A stretch of DNA of 64,000 nucleotides from Adiantum capillus-veneris (taxonomy: Eukaryota; Streptophyta; Polypodiopsida; Polypodiales; Pteridaceae): the NCBI GenBank assembly GCA_014529385.2, contig CM043960.1, positions 31,235,396 through 31,299,395 on the forward strand, in the 5' to 3' direction. Shown here one piece after another: positions 22,150 to 31,989 of the stretch (position 1 is the stretch's first letter; each line of letters opens with the position of its first letter). The notes under the pieces are model-generated. The model had not been told where the DNA came from and did no database searches. It saw only the letters and a program-made list of their open reading frames with translations. A program made the translations under genes and the position numbers.

Positions 22150-25100
22150 ATGGCTTTCTCTTATCCGGAGTTTCATGGAAGAAGTGATGAAGATGTGGAG
22201 GACTTTCTGGAAAAGATGGAATTTGCCTGCATTAGCAACCAGATTCATGACCCTACGCAAATGTTACGCCTTCTCCAAATTTGTTTGAAGAGTGATGCAC
22301 GAGTTTGGTCCAAGGCATTTGAAGAGGAGTTGCGTGCAGCAGATCCACCTATAAGATTGAGTTGGGACAATCTAAGGCATGGATTGGAAGTGGAGTTTGT
22401 GAAGATAGAAGATCCTGACAAAGTGTGGCAAGAAGTACAAGGTTTGGTGCAAAAGGAAGGTGAGCCAGTAGATGCGTACATACGTAAGTTTTCATTGGCA
22501 TGGGAGCGAATGTGCAAGGCTTTAGCACCACAGGTACCTCCGCCTGACATGATGAAGAAGGACAGGTTCTTGGCTGGTCTTTGGGAGAATATACGTTGGA
22601 GAGTGGAGCTAAAGAAGCCTAGGACATATGAGGATGCACTAGAGGTAGCAAGGAACAAAGAGTGGAAGCTGAGGAAAATGAGCCAGTTAGGGGTGGAGTC
22701 TTTGCCCATGAGGTCTGAATTTCAGCCTATAGAGTCTTTACAAGGGCGCATGTCAGGGGTTCATCATGAACCAGTAGTTCTTGTTACTACTCAGGTTATG
22801 CCAGCAGTGGTCACTACAGCAGTGTAAGATGATGGGCTAAGGCAAGACATGAGGCAAATGGTAGATTTGATGAAGAATCTCAGCCTAAACATGCTAGGTC
22901 AAGTGGGAAATAATCGAGGTCGAGGGAGGTTTGCAAATCAGCAAGGAGGTGAAGAAAGGCCTAGGAATGGTGTTGGACAAAGCAATGGTAGGTTTTGGAG
23001 GCAGACGCCCACATGTTATAATTGTGGAGAGTTGGGTCACATCAACCCGCAATGTGATAAGCCACCAAGGATGGGGGGAGACATGTATCCATTGCCAAGA
23101 CAGGTGCTAACTAGGTCAAATGATTATGGCATCGAAATTAAGGGAGACGAAGGAACCAGTGGACTGACCCAGGAGGAAAAGGGAAAGACAAAAGTGCTAA
23201 GTGTAGTCACCTTGGAGAAGGCATCAAAGCTAGAGGATACATTAGTGATGCCTATTGGGAAGAGGACCACAGAGGATAAGGAAGGAAGAAGTGCCCCAGG
23301 TCCTAGTAAGAAGAAAGGAAAGAGCCATGAAGGCGAGGATGTCAAGGCCAAAAGAAAAAGGAGAGCTCGTCGAAAGTTTCATGTTTCAGATTTTCCACTA
23401 GGGGATGGGCAACTAAGCTATGACTTGAAGAAGGATCTGACGAGCAGGAAGGCAGATGTTACTTTTGGGCAGCTTATAGAGATGGTGCCTAAGCTAAAGC
23501 GACAGTGGAAGAGGATGGTTAACCCAATGGAGAAAGAGCCAGAGAGAGGTTCAGTGAAGGTGTTGGCAATGGACGAGCTACCAGACATTTGTCCAATAGT
23601 AGATGTGTGGCATAAAAGGAAAAATTTGGGACAAGGTTATGTGGATGGCGGAGCCCAAATATGCGTCATAACACACTCATGCGTTGAGAAGATGGGTCTC
23701 ACAGTGGCTGGGGTGTCAGGTTTTCGGATCAGATTGGCAAACCATCAAAAAGTAAAATGCTTGGGTGTTGTAAAGAGCTTAGAAATGGAGGCATATGATG
23801 CAAAGGCAGTGGTTGATTTTCATGTGATGCCAGCAGGGTTGGGAGCGTATCCTATTATACTGGGCAGACCGTGGTTACGTGCAGTGGGAGCTATTCAAGA
23901 TTGGTGACATGGTACGATTAGCCTCTATGGAAAGACAGGTACCAAGAATATTTATAACATGGACACAAGGAAACGATTAGAGGAGCTTTATGAAGATGAG
24001 GATGAGTCTAGTGATGAAGACTCTTCCACGGTGACAGATGAGGACAGTGATAGCACTACCAGCAGTGATGAGGATGCTGATGTTGCATTTCTTTTGATGG
24101 ATAAAGAAATCCAGGAGTGTGGTTTAGTCACATTTACGAATGAAGTTGAAGATGAAAGTGAAGGGCCTTATGAAGTGATTGAAGGGTTGATGCAAACCAA
24201 GGTTGAGTTGTCAAAGAAGCTGGAATTAATGACGCAAATGATTAGTGGAGACCTCTCAGCTATGGAGAAGGATATATATTTGCATATGCTGGCTAGTTTT
24301 CCCGATTTGTTCATTACTTCATATGAAGAGATCAGAGGGTTCAAGGGTGAAGAGATGCATATAGAGCTGAAAGAAGGTGCTAAGCCAGTGCAGCACAGGC
24401 TAAGAAGGATGGGTCAAGATCAAATGGAAGCCTTGCAGGTAGAGGTGGACAAGTTATTGAAGGCAGGGTTCATAGTTCCAGTGGAGACCACAGAATGGGT
24501 GAGTCCAGTTGTAGTCAGTCCAAAGAAGGATGGGAAGTGGAGAATTTGTGTGGATTTTAAACCCTTAAACGCAGCCACTAAGAAGAACCCATATCCTCTT
24601 CCATTCATCGATCAGATCTTAGATTCAGTGGTAAGTTATGAGAGGTACAGTGTGTGTGATGGTTTTTCAGGCTATTTTCAATTGAAGATTGCTCTTAAAG
24701 ACCGCACAAAGACAACTTTTATTACGCCATGGGGCTGCTATTGCTACACAGTATTTCCATTTGGGTTGTCAAATGGACCTTCCTTCTATCAAGAGAGAGC
24801 AAATTGGGTCTTGGAACCATTCATTGGTAGTTGTGTTAAATCTTTTATGGATGACTTGTGTGTCTATAGCAGTAGGGCTGATCACCATGAGAAGCTGCAG
24901 ATGGTATTGGCTCAATATGATGAATGTGGAGGACAACTAAATCCAAAGAAATGTCATCTAGCACAGCCAAGGGTGAAGTTATTGGACCACATGGTGTCAG
25001 AAAATGGCATTGAGGCTGATCCAGACAAGGTGAAGTCTATTATTCTTCTTCCATCACCTATGAGTACGAAGCAATTGGCAACCTTTATACACAAAGTGAA

Positions 25101-27501
25101 GTACATGGCACGGTTTATTCCATTGTCTTCGCAGCTTCTTTATCCATTACAGCAAGTGGCAAAGCATGATCCATTGCAATGGGATGACAAGTGTGAAGAA
25201 GTGTTTCAAGAGGTGAAAGAGGTGTTAGGGGGGTTGTCAGCCATGCAGGCTCCTGATTGGGAGAAAGTTTTTTATGTAAATCCATCAGTAGGGGATGATG
25301 CCATTGGAGCTATGCTATTGCAAAAGGGGAAGGGTAGCCATTATATGAGGCCAGTGTATTGTGCAAGCCGAGTGAAGTTGGTCGCGGAGAGAAAGTTATC
25401 GGAAGTAGAGCTAGTGATGGCCAGTGTAATATTTGCTTGTCGACGATTTCGTCATTACTTGCTACCACGGCCTTTTGTTTTCTTGACGAGTTATGCCTTT
25501 TTGCCACACTTAATTAATGGTACTAACATGTCAAATGTGGTGAAGAAATGGGTAATTGAGCTGCAAGAGTTTGAGTTCTCTTTTCTAGTGGAAGATAGTA
25601 CAAGGGCTACCCTAGCTGATTTGTTGACCTACAAGGAGAATCCCCTTATTGTTAAGGAAGAGATGGTGAGAAAGGTAGTTGAAGAAGTGCCACAGATCAG
25701 CAATGCACATGTGTTGTTCTTTGATGGTTCATACAGAAAGAGCCACGATGCAGCTTCAGGGGGTATAGCACTTTATGATCCAGAGGGGAAGCTAGTATGC
25801 AAGAGAGGGTTCAAATTGGATGCGCATAGTAACAATGAGGCTGAATATGCTACATTGGAAGCCGGATTACACATTTGTTTGAAGCATGGGGTTCGAAGGT
25901 TGAGCATAAAAGGTGATGCCTTGTTAGTGGTGAAGCAAGTGCTGGGTGTGTGGAAGAGCAAGAACACCTCATTGAAGGAAATGTGCTTCAGAATTAAAAG
26001 CCTGTTAAAAAAGTTTGAAGCATGGAGCATCAGACACATTGAACGTGCTCTAAATGGAGAGGCACATGAAGAAGCTCAAGGCATGATTGGGGAGCTATTC
26101 GTGTTGAGGACCACTTTACCTCTTTATCATGGCCGGGAAAGTTTGGCTCAAGAAGAGGAGTTTTTGCTAACAGGAATCATTCCAAAGGAGATTCAGAAGT
26201 CTAAGAAGTATGGCTTTGTGCGTAGAGCATACAGGTACAAATTGATTGGTGATGTCTTATACATGAAAGGGGCTGATCTCGTGTTGAGACGTGTACCTTG
26301 GCGAGAGGAGCTTTACAGAGTGTTGGAAGAGAATCATGAAGGCGCATGTGGTGGCCATTTTGCTCTAAAGATCACCTTGCATAAGATTTTTCAAGAGGGG
26401 TATGTATGGCCTAGTTTGCACAAGGATGTTCACCATTGGTGTAGGTCTTGCAATAGGTGTCAAGCATTTGGGAAGAGAGTGTTGAAGCCAGAGCTACGAA
26501 AAACCATTATGGCGTTTGATGTGTTTGAAAAGTGGGGGATTGATGCAATAGGCTCGTTACCTATCACAAGCAGGGGAAAAAGCTATATCTTGACGGCAGT
26601 GGACTATCTCTCTAGATGGGCAGAGGCTATAGCAGTAAAACAGATCACTGCAAAGGATGTGGCAAAATTTGTGTATGATGAAATATGTTGCAAGTTTGGG
26701 GTGCCATTAGAGCTACTTTCAGATAAGGGGCCAGGATTTAGAGCTAAACTGCTAGACTTCTTATGCACAAAGATGAATATTAGGCACCAGCATACCACTC
26801 CTTATTACCCACAGTGTAATGGCTTAAATGAAAGATTCAATGGTGAGTTGGTACAGATTCTTTCGAAAGTGACAGAGCACCAAGGAAAGAATTGGGATTT
26901 GGAATTGCCTAGTGCATTATGGGCTTACCGTACGTCGGTGAAGACAGGTACAGGGTTTACTTCATTTCATCTGGTGTATGGAAAAGAAGCACTATTGCCT
27001 GTGGAAGTAGAGTTGCCTGCGGTCAAGATGTTAGAGAAGTTGCTTGGGCTCCCTAGTGATGCATTCAAAGAGAGGCTCTTGCAGTTACAAGAGGTCCAGT
27101 TGGATAGGATGAGCGCATTGGAGCATTACGGGCAGATGCAGGATAAGGCTTTGACAAAGATAAATGAAAAGGTCAAAAGTAAGGGTATCAAGAAACATGA
27201 CTTGGTTTTGCGCTACAACAGTAAGCTGGACAACACCTTCCAAAATAAGTTTCAAATTAAGGGGGAAGGCCCTTTCAAGGTAGTGGAGTGTTTTCCAAAT
27301 GGCACATATCAGCTGGCTAACCTGGATGGTGTTCTACATAAGTCAAGGGTAAATGGATTGCGTCTTAAATTATATCATGCCAGGTTAATGATGGTGGAGC
27401 AAGATGAGTTGTCTGTGGAGCAAGCGATGTTGGTGAAGGATGAGGAGACTTGTGATGCGGCGAGTCTCATATCTCTCTTTGCTGCTGCTGATCATGAATG
27501 A
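22150..27501 (+). pseudogene. Gypsy gag-pro-pol polyprotein frame with two in-frame stops
   Basis: One reading frame runs from ATG 22150 to TGA 27501, broken by TAA at 22825-22827 and TGA at 23905-23907. Domains in order: Gag (Retrotrans_gag-like, to about 22700); CCHC zinc knuckle CYNCGELGHINPQC at about 23014; aspartic protease motif YVDGGAQ at about 23638; an acidic linker; reverse transcriptase (DGKWRICVDFKPLN near 24530, SFMDDLCVYS near 24840); RNase H; a second, archaeal-type RNase H starting FFDGSYRKS near 25720; integrase HHCC finger ending CRSCNRCQAF near 26440; and the catalytic core (GIDAIGS, LLSDKGPGF, NGLNERFNGE). Dual RNase H is typical of plant Tat elements. The stops could be point mutations (the TGA looks like a CGA change) or readthrough sites; frame integrity elsewhere favours recent decay. 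Confidence 0.93.
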
Positions 27502-27511
27502 TCTAGCAGGC

Positions 27512-27529
27512 TAGGGGGTGGGCAAATTA
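27512..27529 (+). other. Polypurine tract of the gypsy element
   Basis: CTAGGGGGTGGGCAAATTA lies directly before the 3' LTR, the expected place for plus-strand priming. Confidence 0.7.
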
Positions 27530-28606
27530 TGTCACGAGTTTTTTGGAGCAAGGGATTGCGCATATGTACATACACATGCATGGTGCATCAAATAAAGGAT
27601 TGCCCATTTTCCTTAGCCAGGTGGTTATGTGGGGCCCACATGTGTACAGGTAGGACACCATGTACATAGTGCATCGATTTTCACTATTTCCAGTACCAAT
27701 GTGTTTTTTCTACAATGAGGAGGAGTTGGTAGCACGTAAAACTTCTCGAGGAAGCTATCCGCGGGCTGACGACATGAGGTAAGCAGGTGCGTCAGATGGC
27801 ATCTAGTGGCGTCAGGAAGGCGAATGGGGTCAATACTTGCATGCGGAGAAGTACGGACACAACGTGGGTGTTTGCTTGTGAGAATTATGCAGAAAGGTCA
27901 TCATGAGGACCTTTTTTTGGGGCCACTTCACGTGGTTGCGCGATGCATTATTGGGGAAAGTTGAGTGCCAGGTGTGCGGATGATGCAAAAAAGGTGACAA
28001 CTATGCACTGCGAGGTCAATTTTTGGCCTGTTCGGGGTCCGTTTGAGGTCATCTAAAAGGCCAAGGGTGCCCAAGTAATAAATCTAAGTGTGGGAACTGA
28101 AAAACAAGAGAGAAGACCAGAAAAAAAAGTGGAGAAGAGAGGAGGAACAGCCGCAGGTGTGTTTTTGCTCATTTTGGAGCCTATTTTGGCCGTAAACTGC
28201 TCATCTGAGAACGGATTTGAGCACTTCAACATTGTAGACTAGGGTTTTGGGCCGTTCCGGACGCAATGGCGCTGTCCATTTTGCCAAATTCCTCACTCTT
28301 TTCCTGCTATTTTTCTGTGTAAGTTTCTCCTATGAGCAAAGTTTCTGCTCTAGTTTGTGATTGTATCTGGCTTATTTTACCTATATTGTGTGAGCTATTT
28401 GCCCCATTGGTGTTGGCCCAAGCTCAATTGTATCTAAACATCAGAAATTCTCCTCTTTTGAGCTGAGTTCTTTTGGGTGTGTGTGTGTGTGTGTGTGTGT
28501 GTGTCTCTGTGTGGAGTGGGCAAGTGGATAATCTCTCTCCTCTCACTCCATAGGTGTGTTTCCTGTCTCGGCCAGGTGTGTTGTGTAAGCCGAGTGGTGC
28601 CCCCTA

Positions 28607-28704
<98 letters not shown>

Positions 28705-28766
28705 CTTCCCAAGAGTGTGTGTCGGGTCGTTATAGAGGCGCTGTGTGTGTTTCCATCCCGCTCACA
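27530..28766 (+). repeat. 3' LTR of the gypsy element (1237 bp)
   Basis: Near-identical to 19918-21080, apart from a much longer (GT)n tract at about 28608-28702 and a few substitutions. Confidence 0.93.
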
Positions 28767-28835
28767 GCGTGATTGGGTATGCTAGGTCTCTCTGCAATGC
28801 TGGGATGAAAATGGTGAAATGAGGAGGTGGTCCTC

Positions 28836-28846
28836 CTTATATAGAC
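28836..28846 (-). promoter_or_regulatory. TATA box of gene C, cut off by the gypsy element
   Basis: On the minus strand GTCTATATAAGG reads toward gene C. Removing the gypsy element would place it about 80-90 bp upstream of the gene C ATG. It now lies about 8.9 kb away. Confidence 0.6.
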
Positions 28847-29000
28847 GTATTCCATCTCGAAAAAAATAAAAAATATGCATTTAAAAAATAAATTTACACC
28901 ACGTTAAAACTCAAGTACAAAATCAAGTACAACACCTTAAAACTTTTCAAAATCTTTAATAAAATATCCAATATATAAACGATTAAAGTTACAAGCCAAT

Positions 29001-30326
29001 TCACTTAGACAAGATGATTTCGTCTGTAGCCCAATCTTTGTAAACAAGCATAGTGGCCTCCATCCGCCTTCCAATCTATACAACCAAAAAATGGGCAATC
29101 AAAATACAAAAACCCACAAAAAATAAGAAAAGGTAGCTAAGCAAGCACAAAGCAGACCTTGCGTTGTTCCAGTTTGAAACTTGCATTCACGACATCCTCG
29201 AATCCCATTATGACAAAGTGTTCCCAAAGATTGGCAAGAGTCCAATGCGGATTCACTGCAACCACCTCCACCTCGTTATTGGGTATGCGGACACGAATTT
29301 CAAAGGATTGAACCTCTTCAGTTGTCAGCTGCAAGGGTATCCATTTGCCACGTTTGTGCATCCACCTCTCGTAGCTAAACCGTGCATACCAGGTGCACCT
29401 TGCCTTCAAATACCGAAGGCAAAGCTGTGTGGGGGACACATTGCACTTATAACGGTCACCATCATGCAAACTGTCAACATAGCCCCAATTGACACCTAGA
29501 ATGGTGTCCATTGTATCTATGTCAACTTCTTTGCAAACAAACATTGTTGGTGTTTCTACAATCGACAGAGAGCGGAGTGCATGCACAAACAAATGAATGG
29601 GACAATGCCAACTGAGACCCACCGATCTGGCTGCCTTACCAAACTTTAAGGACCCTTGGAAATCTTGCAGCACCTTGTGCTTGAAAGAAACCAAAGCCCA
29701 ATGGTCTGGAGTTGGCCATTCTGCACTCTGCAATGAGGGTGTTTCCACGGCTTCTAACCTACCATAGCTTTGCTTTGACTTCGGCACCACGTACTTGTGG
29801 GAGTACATGAATATTCGCTGCTCGGTAAGTTTTTTCAATGAAACATTAGGAAACATAAGCTCCCCAATGTGAGTATGCACAACCATGAACATGCCTGAGA
29901 GGCACTCAAGCGGCTGCTCCTCAACTAAGGTGGATAGAAAAAAATCTTTACAAATGCCCTTAGTTAAACATAATGATCACATAAACGTAAACATGACATA
30001 TGCATGGGATAGCTAAACCATGAAAACTTACAATGAGGTGCAAATTGAGTTGAAGCTCTCTTGAGGTGGATCTCAGCTGCACTGTAGACGTGTTGCACGA
30101 TGGCCACCATTCCGAACTTTGTTTCTTTGAATGCCAATAGCCGGCCCTTCCAATGACGTTCCAATACGCCTCGACACCGTACGCGATGAGGTCCAGCACG
30201 TGACGGTTGCATGTAGACCCATGCACCCTTCTTGAATACTTGTGGGATCCATACCCCCTTTGAGTCTTTTGTGTTGTGCAACACAATCTCCTCTATCTCT
30301 GTTTTGGGCCGTTTATGCGTGGACAT
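29001..30326 (-). CDS. Protein D, unknown transposon-borne protein (left copy)
   Basis: ATG at 30326 (MSTHKRPKTEIEE). Three exons with canonical sites and exact phase: 30326-30032, 29924-29158 and 29075-29001, giving 378 residues with no internal stop. No known domain is recognised. The N-terminal basic domain (GAWVYMQPSR...HWKGRLLAFK) and the segment GMFMVVHTHIGEL are conserved in the divergent paralogue at 30408-31775, which also shares the position of the first intron. A later region has Cys/Trp-rich TMFVCKE and YARFSYERWMHKRGKWIPL. The last small exon (IGRRMEATMLVYKD) is my splice prediction. The intact frame suggests recent activity. Function unknown. Confidence 0.7.
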
Positions 30327-30407
30327 GCTTGGGAAGTTGGGCTTAGGAAGGGATTTGAAAGATTTGAGTACTATGGAGAGAGAATGAGGAGCTGAGGGGA
30401 GGGTGAG
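30327..30407. other. Junction between divergent D genes
   Basis: Only about 80 bp separate the start of D from the open frame of D'. The D' side has no in-frame ATG before the conserved region, so the meeting point of the two half-elements probably lies at about 30330-30530 and truncated D'. Confidence 0.45.
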
Positions 30408-31775
30408 GTGAGCTGCCCAAGAAGCTCTAGGTGTTTATGGTCTCCCACACCAACAACCAATAGCTGCACTTTGCCTAGAAGGCCAAGTAGTAGCATATCC
30501 TCAATTACAATATCAACTTCAATAAGTGCAAAGAACCAATGGGTTCGACAAAGGATAAACAAAGGTTCATGGGTCATCATGCAACCAAGAAGACCCAAGA
30601 GATCTAGTGCTATCAATGTTTACCGCTCAGCATGGAAGGCCAGAGTGTTGGATTTCAAAGTTGAAATTGGCAAAAGATCTGTAAAACAAGTTCTTGTTCA
30701 GCATGTGTTTACCCATCTAGACGTGATAGCAAACGGTGGAAATGTGTCAGATATACATCAACCACGTCGCAATTGTAAGTATTCTTGACATCTGAACTGC
30801 ATTTGATTTTTCATTTCACTTATTGATACTCTCATTATAACTTTTCTTATATATTTTGCAACGTTTATCCCTCTTCTTATGAGTAATGTCTCCATTCTTC
30901 ACAGCTCAACTACATTAGATTTGTCATTTTGACTTATTGATACTCTTAGTTTATCTCTTGTTATATATTTTGCAGATGTATATCCCTCTTCTTATGAGCA
31001 ATGGGAGCCTGTGAAGTGCATAATAGGCCTCTTCCTTGTTGTTCATGCCCACATTGGTTCTCTACAGTATTTAGGGAGAAGCAGCAAAAGCCTGGCTGAT
31101 AAAGGAATATTTTTCTATGGCCACTTCTACCAACTCAGCCCAAGGAATAAGAATGGCATGTTGGTGAAACTGCCTCTACCAACCGATTGGAACACTGTGG
31201 ACTGGCCAGTTCCTGAGGAATCAATGGTGGAGGCAATGCGAAGTAAGCTCTACAAGGATATACAGAGGTCTCTACGTAGCTCTATTCCCACCAAACTGAT
31301 TAGAATTGCAAACTTTTGTTCTGCTGCACTCTTCATAGAGTTGTTTCATAACTATAAGATACGTGTTACGAAAACTATGTTCATGTGCAAGTCATTTCAG
31401 CAGTCATCCTGTGACAAATTTCTTGACAGAGGATGGTATGTAAAGAAAGAGATTGGCATACGGTACGAGGTCACGCTTGACACTCTAGTTGTCAAGTACA
31501 TGACTGCAAGCCAATCACTGTTAGTCTCCTTTTGGTATATGCGATCACAAATGCTCAAAGGTAAGTACATTCCTATGGACCAGGTTTCTGTAGGTTTGGA
31601 AGATAATCCTGCTGTGGATGTGGAAGTGATTGATAAAGAGCATGGCCTAATGTTGGTGGTTACAATAAGGGAGCTATGCAGTCTTCTCCTAGCTGGCCGT
31701 AAGCTAATGCAGCATAGGGAAAAAGATATTTTGTGCAAAGAGTTGGATGGTCGGGTTGAAATAGTGTCAATGTAA
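30408..31775 (+). CDS. Protein D', paralogue of D, 5' end probably lost
   Basis: The open frame before the intron (to 30774, donor GTAAGT) contains WVRQRINKGSWVIMQPRRP, matching D, but no in-frame ATG precedes it. Exon 2 starts after TTTTGCAG at 30976 and runs to TAA at 31775 (EQWEPVKCIIGLFLVVHAHIG...). Phase across the intron is correct. Within the intron, about 125 bp around the acceptor is duplicated; the upstream copy has GCAACG instead of a usable GCAG acceptor. No known domain. Likely a truncated member of the same family as D. Confidence 0.6.
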
Positions 31776-31896
31776 CAGAGATTCTTGTGAACCCAAGTGT
31801 ATACGAATGACTTTCAATACATGAAGTTTTTTGAGCTTATTTGTCAATTGTGCTCTGTGAATATAAGTGTTCTTGAAATACATTTCTTTAGTATGT

Positions 31897-31959
<63 letters not shown>

Positions 31960-31989
31960 GTTAGGCAAGACAAAGACATGATAGAAGAG
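31776..31989. repeat. Intergenic segment with (CT)n microsatellite
   Basis: A 56-bp CT tract at about 31902-31957 lies between the convergent D' and H3-Ulp1-FCP1 genes. Nothing else is seen. Confidence 0.8.

Larger units (their letters stand above)
19918..28766 (+). mobile_element. Ty3/gypsy LTR retrotransposon, Tat-like with dual RNase H
   Basis: Two direct LTRs (19918-21080 and 27530-28766) start TGTCA(G/C)GAG and end CTCACA; they differ mainly by GT-microsatellite length, which implies a recent insertion. The flanks are GCGT at 19914-19917 and GCGT at 28767-28770, a 4-bp duplication. The internal region has a primer-site candidate, a long leader with a small ORF, a gag-pro-pol frame and a polypurine tract. 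It inserted between the promoter and the start codon of gene C. Confidence 0.95.

Noticed and set aside
29164-29499. Plus-strand 111-codon frame over gene D
   Set aside because: Antisense shadow of exon 2 of D, which has a paralogue and proper splice sites.
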